Notes under the pieces: model-generated | The model's database searches: none | Seen by the model: only the letters and a program-made list of their open reading frames with translations | What the model was told of the DNA's origin: nothing | Translations under genes and position numbers: made by a program | Part shown: in pieces, positions 8,360-17,424 of the stretch | Numbering within the stretch: position 1 is the stretch's first letter | Layout: each line of letters starts with the position of its first letter | NCBI GenBank assembly: GCA_009746045.1 | Contig: RPFO01001853.1 | Location: 1 to 22,844 of the forward strand | Length of the DNA stretch: 22,844 bases | Reading direction: 5' to 3' | Origin: Mesostigma viride | Lineage: Eukaryota; Streptophyta; Mesostigmatophyceae; Mesostigmatales; Mesostigmataceae

Positions 8360-9700
8360 GTTACTCGCCTTGCTGTCGACATTTCAGGCGCCAGCAGCTC
8401 CTCCGACCTAGCTGCGGAAGCCAACCTTCACGCGCTAATCCAAGGTCTCCTCCCCGGTTTACCTCGAACCTCCACGCAGAGCTCATCGCCAAGCTCGTCA
8501 CCTACGCCCAAGCGAACTCGAGGCGCCACCACAAGCAATTTCCCCGTCCGCCGCTTCCGCCCCTGTCACGAGCAGTTCGACCTTTTCGAATGGGTATTTC
8601 TCACTCCACAACAATGTGCATGCTGAGGTCCTCTCCTTCTAGCAATGGCACAAAATCGCTACCTTTCACTGCCCGGCCACTGTGAGACTCTCGACGTACT
8701 ATGCAACATGGGAAACGCCGCTCACTGCACATGAGCCGGTGGAATACCAACGTCTCGTCATCTTGACAAAGTATACGCCTCGCCTCCTGTGACGAGAATG
8801 TTTTCCGTGGTGTGACGAGAATGTTTTCCGTGGGCTGGGCCTTGCGGGTAGCGCCCAACATTTCTTGGCCCAGGTGCGAGACCAGGCTACCATGCACTGC
8901 GCCATCACTCACAAAGCCCGGCCCCCGCACGCACAAGCAAGGATGATATGAAGGCAGTCGTCCAAGCTGCGCTCAGTGGAGGAGGCAGGAGCAAGTGGCG
9001 CCAATGGCCGCCCAGCTCGCACGGCAACGGGCCCGGCTGACAGTGAGCGCCTGACGGCGGGCCCCTCACTGCCAGGGCAGCCAAGGTACGTCAACAACAT
9101 TGAAACCAAAGTCGCGCAAAAGCTCCATTATAGCCCACTTTACCATCATTGCCGCGGCCGCCTGCACAAACATGCACACCGCCACCAACGTTTCCGGGAC
9201 GGTCAGCCACTGCCACTTCAGTTGACCACTGACCGCCCGCCATGCAGGCAAAGTCGCCGGCCACGGCATCCGGTGTTCAAAGCTGGAGGCAGTCGCCACC
9301 AAGGTCGAGGCCCTACTATAGCTGGCCACGTCGCACGTCCCCGAGATTGCCGATCGAGCGAACGTCGCGGCCACCATAGCTGCCCAACCAGTGCCGCGGT
9401 AGGGGCACCAGCAATGACCCCTCGACTCGAGCCTATAGCTAGCTAGCTCCTGGGCTGACCTGCTCAAGAGCCAGGCAACCTCTCTCTACCACCACCTCCA
9501 TCACCACTCCAAGCTCCAGGAGCTGGAAGACAAGCACCGAGTGAGGCGGCCGCTGACCGCGACCGCTGCCCCGGCTGCCGGGTCATCCTCAGGCGCTTTG
9601 ACAAGCCAGGGGAGACCCCAGACTCTCTTCTCGACGAGCGGGCGTCCCCAACATCTACTGCTCCAATTTTGGTACTTTTGAAATTCCATGCCTGGAGCGC
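8360..9700 (+). pseudogene. Decayed coding-like stretch, family unknown
   Basis: Plus-strand sequence with codon-like texture but frequent frame changes and stops. Readable fragments include SGASSSSDLAAEANLHALIQ (about 8384-8443) running on to CHEQFDLFEWVFLTPQQ near 8562-8616, WHKIATFHCPATVRLSTYYA near 8650-8705, EEAGASGANGRPARTATGPA near 8980, KLEAVATKVEALL near 9281-9320, AEIADRANVAATIAAQ-like words near 9340-9390, and SWADLLKSQATSLYHHLHHH near 9450-9510 followed by QELEDKHR. The helical, Ala/Gln-rich style resembles a gag-like or structural protein of an old retroelement, but no zinc knuckle, protease or polymerase motif is visible. A 23-bp tandem duplication at 8788-8833 is one visible lesion. 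Confidence 0.3.
8788..8833. repeat. Perfect 23-bp tandem duplication
   Basis: Two adjacent exact copies starting TGTGACGAGAATGTTTTCCG, at 8788-8810 and 8811-8833. Because 23 is not a multiple of three, the duplication shifts any reading frame crossing it. Confidence 0.95.
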
Positions 9701-10175
9701 AAAGTTTGCAATATATGTGCCGTTTGTAGCTCTAGCTCTATAATAACCTGACCAACCCCGCATTCCTCAAAGTAGCACTTGTTGCCTATTCTCATTATGC
9801 GAATCACATGATTAGGATGTGCTTCATGATTGCTATTGCTCGAGATTCAATTAAGAATGATTGACATCAATAAATGATGAACCAAATAAACCAAATTAGG
9901 CCACTTGACAAGTTCATGATCCATTTAAATTGTACAATTAAGCGATTAATTAATTCATAAATCATACATTACATGGGATACCCCCGTCGACGAGCTAGTG
10001 GTACGTACAATGAAACATTTGAGTTTGTAACATGTCTCCATGGATATATACATGTATGCTGGACCTCGCGCATCTCAGCCCTCTAAGAAATGTTATTTGA
10101 ACTCAGGTCTAGATCTAAATATATACATGATCTGGATAATATTATACACTTCCTTAAAAGAGCATGAATCGAGCT
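9701..10175. other. A+T-rich intergenic stretch
   Basis: No coding signal. Composition drops to A+T-rich (ATTAATTAATTCATAAATC near 9943) between the decayed stretch and the 3' end of the transposase-like gene. I looked here for a terminal inverted repeat matching 14345-15060 and saw none. Confidence 0.5.
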
Positions 10176-10180
10176 TTACA
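10176..10180 (-). promoter_or_regulatory. TGTAA, possible poly(A) signal of the transposase-like gene
   Basis: On the minus strand GAATTGTAAAGC lies about 112 nt after the stop codon at 10294-10292. It is the same pentamer as found after the WD40 gene. Weak on its own. Confidence 0.2.
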
Positions 10181-10291
10181 ATTCAGGACAAGGAACTCGT
10201 TTGCAAATCACGGCTGAAAGGCAAGTGCTCACAACGAAGCACGTGCTCTCAAGGCTGTCCACCTCGTCCAACCAAGCCCGGGCGAGCTGGC

Positions 10292-13200
10292 CTACTCAAC
10301 AGGTCTCTTCTTGGCCAAGTTCGTGAGCCGTTTCTCGACGTCTGTCGGAATGGTCAAGATGGCCTGGCGATTGTTAGCTGGGTTGACAACAATGGTGTGT
10401 TCGAACCCCGCGTCCATGCACAGGTAGCAATTGACCAAGTTTGGCTGTTCAGCTTGCGCATCGGCGTCCATTTTGAACATCGTCGCCATACCCGGAAATC
10501 TGTCCCAGTAGCGCACCCCCACCACCCATTGTCCCTTACGGAACAACTCCCTATCGACCTTGCCGTTTCTGTCGGCCACTCGCCTCACGAAAGTAGCGGC
10601 CACCTGATAAGGCTCCTGCAAGACTTCCGCTAGCCAATATGGATGATCTGGATCGTGGGACTCATCACCAGAGTAGGACTCGACGGCAAAAATGTCTCGC
10701 AGCTTCAGTCTCCTTCCCATCATCGTCCTCTCTGCCTGTAGTCTGTTCAGTCGCGTCCCTGCGTGCCCCCCTTGTCCGTTTGGGTTCCTTTGCACTGGCT
10801 CCCCCAGTTTGTGGAGCTTCATCCGAGCACCTCCCACATTCCAGCCGTCCATGTCGGTCCACTCCTTTCGACAATCCCACCACCTTTCCTCGGCGCACGC
10901 ACCGCCACAATAGCAGGAATACTGGCGCAGCATTAAGCGCGTCACATTCGACTTGTCCATGCGCCACCAGTGCGCCTTCTTCACTCCTTTGATTTCGCCG
11001 CGCCCTGGGCTGTAAGGAAGCACCTGCGCGTCGAAGACAAGATTTGCACAAGGGAAAGTTGAAGTTACGAGACCATCGAGCTAGTTGTGTTTTATTAAGC
11101 ACTCCTGATCGCCAGGACTCCAAGAACGCCCTAGAAACGACGGCCGGCGTAACTATTCCCTGAACGAGGACTGTACACTTAATTACCTCGGGGAACTCGA
11201 AGAAGTTACGCCTGGTCGTTGTGGTCCCGCCCACCGCCCCCGACGCCAGATTCTCCACCAACTGGGCGGCCGTCTGTTTGTCCTGGTTCTCTTCCCTGAT
11301 GTGCCACCTCCTCAACATGCACTTCACAGTCCCACCAGCTCCATCCACCTCCCCCTTTCCGTGCTGCTCCCCAAAGTAATTCCACTCAAATGACTCCAGG
11401 TGCGGATCCTCCGTCAGCAGCCGGGCCACTTCCGCGATCACATTCCTTGACTTGAACTGCATGGAGCAATTGTCCGACCACCCAATGAAGCGCTTCACCT
11501 CTACCCCTTCTGACCGTAGTGTCGCCAGGATTTTGAGGATAGCAAAACGGAGGGCCCGCCCGTCCCTTTTCATTCCGCCCTGTCCGATGAAGTGAAACTC
11601 CCTTCTCACGACCTTTCCCGACGCTGGATCCAAGTAGCGCACGATCCAGGGCATAAGGACGAATGTGACTGGATGCCAATACTGTGCTTGGAGATTGTGA
11701 TAGGTGTAAGACTGGTAGTTCTCGGCGTAATCTGTGTGGCATACAAGGTCCCCCACCCGCATCCTTGAGAGACATTCCTTGGAGGCGTCCGCTTGCCACC
11801 ACGCGTTGAAGCAATGCTGGATGAAGTCCGGCCACTTGTCCACAATTGCCTCCTTTAGCTCCGTTGGTGTGGACTTGACGTCGACTTGCGTCAATCGCTG
11901 CCCACCAGCCTTTGCGATCTCGTCACAGTCGTCCTGCATATGCGCAGTGTGCACATACAGAAAAGACATCAACTTCGACCCACCAATGACCTGTAGAAAG
12001 AAAAAAGACAGGACCTCAGGAAAAATTGAAAAAGAAACGCCTTGGGGCGCAACCACTCCACTAAAAATTACCTCTGGCCCAAGAACTTCAGGAAACATTG
12101 CAAAAGAAACGCCTTGGGGCGCAACCACTCCACTAAAAATTACCTCTGGCCCAAGAACCGCACCCGGCGGCACATCCTGCATCTCGTATCTGGTCCATGA
12201 AATCAGGTGGTTGGAAGCCTCCTCCCGTTCGCATAACATGAAGTTCCGAATTCCACACTTGGGAGCCAGGCAAGTGCCCAACACACAAGCCTTACGCCGG
12301 ATCGAGCAAACCCCCAACTCCTCGCCCAGGTCATGATCGGGCACCCCTTCCTCGTCGTCCAGCACCCTCCCATGCATGGGCAGATCCTCAAGTTCGCCCT
12401 GAAAAGGCTGAACCTGCGGCCGCGACGACCCCACAGACGACCTCGAACCTCCCCCCTCCCTCATCCCCTCCACCTCACAAGTAAACTTGTTCACCCACTC
12501 TGTCGTGTGAGTGGCTTTGAAAATGGAACATGTGGGCACGGACGACCCCACGTCGAGCTGGCTACCATGATCGCACGCGTGGCATTCAGGTCCGCACTCG
12601 CATCTGGCATGAAAAGTTGCACGAAATTTGGCCAACCCCCCAACCATGGACTGCATGGTAGTGTGGTGCTGGCATGCGCACAAGTTCCGCATTTTCCACC
12701 GCCCCTTGACGCATGCGGGCATATGCTTGCAAAAAGTAGTGTATCCCACATGAACTGTGCTCTTCTGATTCGTGCGTAGCATTGACATCCCTGCCTCCGT
12801 CTCCAAAATCACCTGATTTCCCCCCCTCACACCCTCCTCTCCCTCCCCCCCCCCCTCCCTACTGTCCATCCGCCGCGGTGGCTTCAACTCCGGATGGCGG
12901 GAAATGAACACTTCGTAAATCTTCGACTTGGAGACAGTATAGTAGCGCGCACCCTCCGAAAACGCTAGTGTATGTTTGTAATCCTTTCTGGTCCATTCAC
13001 AATGAACATCCTTCATGTTCGGAGACGCCCGCGTCAAGTTATCATCCCTCCAGCACGCTTGTATCAGGGCAATGACTTCCGTCGGAAGCTCGTCTTTCCT
13101 CCTCCTCCTCTCTGGCGCACTCATCAAAAGGTCGTCCTCCCCTTCTTCCATTCCATCCCTGTGACCCCGAACAGTTGCGACAAAGCGCCTGTCAATCCCG

Positions 13201-13640
13201 AACGCGCGCTCCACAATCCTGTCCGGGACGCCCTCCATTGCCTTCGTAACAAGTCCACACAAGGCCCACCTAAGCCCACGATCCTTCTCAGATGTTCCCA
13301 AGTCGCCAAAAGCCTTCTTGATGTTATCCCGAAGAGATTCCGCCCAATTTTCAGGAAGCCCGCCGTCACAGTTCTTCCTCTTCTTAATGCCGTTGCTCTC
13401 CGCCACCATGGCATTTAGTCTTGAAGCTGCGCAAGACAGAACCTCCGCGCTCATCTCTGGCGTCCTGTGGTTGTTTGCTTTCACGCGTTCCGCCATGATA
13501 GGAAAGATGTCATTGGCAATTTTGTACCCCTTGTTCTCGATGTACTTGTCGCTCCAGAGACCGCGAAGTGCAGGCTCCCGGTCGTCATTGGACAAGGGAC
13601 GCGAACCGTCGGAAACGGCCCCCCGCCCCGATCGCGCCAT
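10292..13640 (-). CDS. DDE/RNase H-like transposase-type protein, three exons
   Basis: Spliced model: exon 1 13640-12144, exon 2 11990-11187, exon 3 11023-10292. It encodes about 1010 residues and stops at TAG. The frame is open further upstream to 13775 but without an ATG; the first is at 13640. The N-terminal half has a basic, helix-rich segment (SKIYEVFISRHPELKP). A Cys/His cluster follows near residues 315-360 (LCACQHH, CECGPECHACDHG), probably metal-binding. Exon 2 carries the catalytic-looking core: CHTDYAENYQ (Asp near 586), GWSDNCSMQFKSR (Asp near 672) and FGEQHGKGEVDGAGG (Glu 713, Asp 715). Exon 3 adds a beta-rich tail (PYWLAEVLQEPYQV, FRKGQWVVGVRYWDRF) of chromo/SH3-like style. From memory, similar proteins with a SHGKG-DG-GG motif are repetitive in cnidarian, insect and fish genomes. 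I infer a transposase, but the superfamily is not settled and no element ends were found. All three exons are open, so it may be recently active or domesticated. Confidence 0.72.
11024..11186 (-). other. Intron 2 of the transposase-like gene (163 nt)
   Basis: Donor CCCGAG|GTAATT at 11187/11186 and acceptor CGACGCGCAG|GTG at 11024/11023. Both ends are in phase 0, joining RRNFFEFPE to VLPYSPGRGEIKG. Without splicing, exon 3 would be read in the wrong frame. The intron holds a perfect copy of the 18-bp palindromic module at 11137-11154. Confidence 0.75.
11137..11154 (+). repeat. GC-palindromic module inside intron 2
   Basis: ACGACGGCCGGCGTAACT, identical to the modules at 13865 and 14095 and in the same orientation. 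An imperfect inverted partner, GTTACGCCTGGTCGTT, lies at 11205-11220 inside exon 2, so the pair brackets the 5' splice site. Confidence 0.85.
11991..12143 (-). other. Intron 1 of the transposase-like gene (153 nt)
   Basis: Donor GCCAGAG|GTAATT at 12144/12143 and acceptor TTTTTTCTTTCTACAG|GTC at 11991/11990, with a good polypyrimidine tract. Phase 0, joining AVLGPE to VIGGSKLMSF. Its length is divisible by three and it has no stop, so the unspliced form also stays open. Confidence 0.8.
12011..12158 (-). repeat. 72-bp tandem duplication containing the donor site of intron 1
   Basis: The segment running from TTCTTGGGCCAGAG|GTAATT through GTTGCGCCCCAAGGCGTTTC occurs twice, 72 nt apart, with a few substitutions. 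This gives two donor sites, at 12144/12143 and 12072/12071, both in phase 0. Using the second would add 24 residues to the protein. Each copy carries a diverged palindromic module, ACGCCTTGGGGCGCAAC, at 12037-12053 and 12109-12125. Confidence 0.9.
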
Positions 13641-13787
13641 CAGACTTTGGTCAGACGGCAGCTGATTTTTTTCGCCTCTTAATCCCGCGGCACCGAAAGC
13701 CCTGAGGATGAGTAATGATAAATAATCACCATTAAAGACACGACGAAAACGATGGGCATCAAACAAGAACGACAAGCGTCATTAATA

Positions 13788-14345
13788 ACGCCGGCCGGCG
13801 CAACTGGATACATGTAAACCATACAAAAGTGATTTTATGAAACACATACAGTTTGTCATTAATAACGACGGCCGGCGTAACTCGGGCGCAATTAAAAACC
13901 ATTAAGAAGCAACTCAGGATATGCAGGCAGAAATCCTTCAGGTGTAAAAAAGATGTACAAACACACTTTTGGTAATGGGGCCTGATTGCGCAACTGCAAG
14001 ATACCATTGGAAACGCCGGCCGGCGCAACTGGATGCATGTACATAAACCATACAAAAGTGATTTGCACAAAACCCCTACAATTTGTCATGAGTAACGACG
14101 GCCGGCGTAACTCGGTTGCATTTGAAAACCACAAAGAAGCAACTCAGGTAGTGAAGGCGGAAATCCCAGAGGTGATAAAATGTTTACCAACACAAAATGT
14201 TGATAAGCGTGCAAGCTTTTGCAAGTGCGCGCAAGATACCATTGGAAACGCCGGCCGGCGCAACTGGAACACCAAAACAAAAAACTTGATTTGCACGAAA
14301 CCCATTCAGTTCGTCATGGATAACGACGGCCGGCGCAACTTCATG
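13788..14345. repeat. Three tandem ~230-bp units, each with two GC-palindromic modules
   Basis: Type A modules (ACGCCGGCCGGCGCAACT) are at 13788-13805, 14013-14030 and 14248-14265. Type B modules (ACGACGGCCGGCGTAACT; the last has GCAACT) are at 13865-13882, 14095-14112 and 14323-14340. A-to-B spacing is 75-82 bp and the period is 225-235 bp. Between modules, words such as AAACCATACAAAAGTGATTT and GAAGCAACTCAGG are shared by units. Read on plus, the B modules fall in a repeated peptide QFV--NDGRRN. Unit 1 has stops, so coding is doubtful. The array sits just upstream of the transposase-like gene and may be its 5' subterminal region. Confidence 0.85.
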
Positions 14346-14635
14346 GCACTCACCACTTTCACCAAATGCCATGTCGCCATTATATTGAGGAAAGCGAAGT
14401 ATGCCCACTTGAAGCTGTGGTCTGCAGAACATTGACACAAAATATGCATGGTATTTCAAGCAATGAATGCTATGTGTCAGGCATCAATGTCTTTATTGTA
14501 TCCAAATGTGGTTAGGACGGAGGTTTACATTGGTTGCTATTTTAAGACAATGGCGTATAACCAAACATTGCACACACTCAAGAGTGTACTTATGCTGAAC
14601 TGGAAAGGAACATTAAACCCCAATAAGGTAGATAT
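14346..14635. other. Unassigned stretch upstream of the tandem units
   Basis: No repeat and no supported gene. A plus-strand frame from 14448 to 14717 runs into the AT tract and looks accidental. Confidence 0.4.
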
Positions 14636-14800
14636 TTTTCTTTTACATTTTAATTTTTTATATACTACTTTATATAATATTATATTATATTATATTATGC
14701 TATATTATGTTATATGAAATAACATTAAAATTAACATAAAATTAAAATTATATATTAATTATAGTATATTATATAATTTATATTATATATTATATTCACG
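14636..14800. repeat. A+T-only low-complexity tract
   Basis: About 160 bp built of TATAT, TTATATTATATT and ATTAAAATTAACAT-like words with almost no G or C. Confidence 0.95.
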
Positions 14801-15069
14801 ATGCTCTGTGTATTAATGACATATCAGACACACCTACATCACATCGCCTTGATGTTTCCGTTGTATGGGTCCGGTCGGGCGTTGGTAGCTGGTCGACAAC
14901 AATTCTACATTTCCTAAAAAAAAATGCGACCGTGCCTACATTCGAAGGCGCGCTGTGGCTGACCTGAACTATCGGTGAACACCTCGGCGTCACTTGACCG
15001 GCCTAGGTTGACATTTCGGCAGAGTAACGCTGCTTAAAGGATCCTTGCGTAGTTCGCGCGATTTGGCTC

Positions 15070-15120
15070 TTTATATATGTTTTTGGAGACGACGAGCAAG
15101 CATCCGATTGGTCAGCCAAT
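15070..15120 (-). promoter_or_regulatory. Possible minus-strand promoter: TATA box with inverted CCAAT boxes
   Basis: On the minus strand ACATATATAAAG (15081-15070) gives a consensus TATATAAA. Some 30-40 nt upstream lies ATTGGTCAGCCAAT (15107-15120), two CCAAT boxes back to back. Spacing suits a Pol II promoter firing leftward, towards the tandem units and the transposase-like gene whose ATG is about 1.4 kb further. No transcript evidence is available and AT-rich boxes arise by chance. Confidence 0.3.
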
Positions 15121-15253
15121 TCCTGTCCAGTCCTCGGACAGTGTCCAATCCGGTGCTTGGGATCCAGAAAACGTGCTCGAGCCTGGCCACTCTGTCGCGG
15201 GCGCCGCGCTAGTGGCGTCGCGCCCAAACCTGACCAGGCCATAGGAAAGGGCG

Positions 15254-15324
15254 GGGGCGAATGCAAGAATTATTGTTATATCCTGACCTGTCCTGGGGAA
15301 GGTCCGGGGCGAATGCAAGAATTA
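15254..15324. repeat. 19-bp direct repeat, 52 bp apart
   Basis: GGGGCGAATGCAAGAATTA occurs exactly at 15254-15272 and 15306-15324. The surrounding G+C-rich block (GCGGGCGCCGCGCTAGTGGC, near 15197) stands out from its A+T-rich neighbours. Confidence 0.85.
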
Positions 15325-15329
15325 ATATA

Positions 15330-16640
15330 CCTGCGTATGCAACCAACACGGCCGATCCACATACATAATCCGACTGAGCTGGACGGTACGGACCAAATTT
15401 CGGTGCAAATTGAGGCCCAAAAGCTATGTCGGCATGGTGCGCGCACCCCTTGCGGTAGGGGCCATGGCGACTGCCTTTAGACGAAACGTGACAAATCTGG
15501 CACGCGGAAAGCAGAAATGCTCGATTGTTGGAGAAAATTAGTTACTGATTCTAATTTATGGCGGGATGGTTGCGATCTATAATGTCGCGGGCTTTTTTTC
15601 TTTGCCATCGGCAGGGGGGGTCCGGCCTGAATTTCTGTCGGGATGAATAAAGTATATTGGATGCCTGCCGGGTTGATTGTCGATTGTTGCCAGTTTTGAT
15701 GGTCGTAAGGAAAGCTAGTTTAATGATGTTTCTAAAGCCGTAAAAATTCCCGCTGCTATCTTTACCTTTCCCGTCATTTTGCGGTAAGATAACATTAGCC
15801 CTGCGCGATGCGTACTGCCCAACCACTCCATGAAAGGGTGGACTTTCTTGTGCGCCTGGGCACGAATAAATGCCCGTTATGGTACGTTCTTGTGTTAAAC
15901 GTCTTAAGCTTGCGTTTTCCTGCTTTCTTACCTCGTTGAGCGTAAGCTTTTTGCCTTCTTTCCGGCCAGATGCAGCCAGAAAGTTGCGGGTCCTGGCGCT
16001 GCATCGCTGGATTCCTGGGTGTCTTTTAGCTAGTTAATCGTCTGTGACGTGGCTGGCTTTCTGCAGCGCGTGGCCCGCAACCTGTCGGGAAGGTGTAATG
16101 CTTTTATTTCCATGCTTCTCTGAAATTTCTTTTGCTTTATAGACAGTTGTGTTCGAGGAAATTCACGCGGTCTTCCTAAGCAGCGGCATCATTTTCCCCA
16201 GACACTGACGAGCTGGCACCTGTCTCCTAAAGAGAGCGGCTCGTGCTTGTTAGAAAGGAGGCAGTGTGCATTTTGCGGGACACAATGCTTTGGTGGCACA
16301 TGCGTCAGGTAGGCTGTTCCAATGGTCTCTTCACCTTTCCCACTGAGTAAATGTTAGCATTTGTCATGCTAACCAGAGCAGCTAGCCACAGGTTGGCTGG
16401 ATAAAAAGTCAGCTTATTTTCTCTTTATATACTGCGTGTGTGGTCCTCCACGTGTCCGGCTTGTTGGGCATTTTGGAAGAGGGTTTATAATGTGTTGTTG
16501 GGTGGAACAACTTGGTTGTTGGCACAAAATCACACATTATTAGCCTGAGATAGGCATGACATATGCTGCTCAGGCGTGTCGTCCTACCAGCCTTGTTGTT
16601 AAGGGTAGACTCACAAGGCTGGCTGTGCCGATGGAGGGGT
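15330..16640. other. Long stretch with no supportable gene
   Basis: Minus-strand frames at 15826-15551 and 16004-15795 are short, overlap in different registers and have no recognisable motif. Codon texture is poor. A hairpin GTTAGCAT-TTGTC-ATGCTAAC lies at 16353-16373. No tRNA or rRNA signature was recognised. Confidence 0.5.
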
Positions 16641-16647
16641 GGGGCGT

Positions 16648-17145
16648 GCTAGCCCCCCCCCACACCCACGCATGCATGCTAGCCCACCCCCACACCCACG
16701 CATGCATGCTAGCCCCCCCGGCCCCCCACACCCACGCATGCATGCTAGCCCCCCCCACACCCACGCATGCATGCTAGCCCACACTCACACCCACGCATGC
16801 ATGCTAGCCCACCCCCACACCCACGCATGCATGCTAGCCCCCCCCACACCCACGCATTCATGCCAGCCCCCCCCACACCCACGCATGCATGACAGCCCCC
16901 CACACACCCACGCATGCATGCTAGCCCCCCACACACACCCACGCATGCATGCCAGCCCCCATACACACCCACGCATGCATGCCAGCCCCCCCCACACTTA
17001 CGCATGCATGCTAGCCCCCCACACACACCCACGCATGCATGCCAGCCCCCCCACACACCCACGCATGCAGGCTAGCCCCCCCCACACCCACGCATGCATG
17101 CCAGCCCACCCCCACACCCACGCGTGCATGCCAGCCCACCCCTAG
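16648..17145. repeat. 30-bp minisatellite, 16 units
   Basis: Each unit is a C-run, then CACACCCACGCATGCATGC, then TAGCC or CAGCC. Sixteen ACGCATGCATG-type cores are countable, spaced 28-33 bp, mostly 30. Variation is in C-run length and CACACACC against CCACACC. GCATGC and GCTAGC palindromes recur every unit. Plus frames (His/Pro/Ala-rich) and minus frames (Gly/Trp/Cys-rich) are repeat artefacts. Confidence 0.97.
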
Positions 17146-17404
17146 CTTGAGCGTGCTTGTAAAGTTTTTGCATGGTTTATTAAAATGAGTGGAATATGTA
17201 TTTATTGCATTAAATGTTAATTTTATCATGAATGAAAATGGTCAACATTGCCGAAGTGCCCCTAAATTGCTCAATATTGTGTGCTCAAGAATTCAATGAG
17301 GATTGTCATCATGGAAACCCGCACAAATTCACGATTCCGGGCATGCATGTGAAAGTATCAAGAACAATTTTCAATTAAGAATGGTATCTCATTGTTCCAT
17401 GAAT
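17146..17404. other. Short A+T-rich spacer between two satellite arrays
   Basis: About 260 bp of single-copy, A+T-rich sequence separating the 30-bp and 70-bp arrays. No gene. Confidence 0.6.
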
Positions 17405-17424
17405 CAATATGACTCCATGTACGT

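Noticed and set aside
10665-13775. Single 1036-codon minus frame as one intronless protein
   Set aside because: Past 11187 the frame leaves family-like sequence, while a GT-AG intron in phase 0 joins exon 2 to the better C-terminal frame ending at 10292. The 5' 45 codons before 13640 lack an ATG.
9700-15060. Terminal inverted repeats of a DNA transposon around the transposase-like gene
   Set aside because: I compared the flanks 9700-10290 and 14345-15060 by eye and found no matching inverted ends or target duplication; element limits remain unknown.
15551-16004. Two short minus-strand ORFs
   Set aside because: They overlap in different frames, have ordinary lengths for chance ORFs and show no motif or codon bias.
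16556-17145. His/Pro-rich and Gly/Trp-rich frames on both strands
   Set aside because: Both come from the 30-bp minisatellite, whose period is a multiple of three and so keeps frames open.
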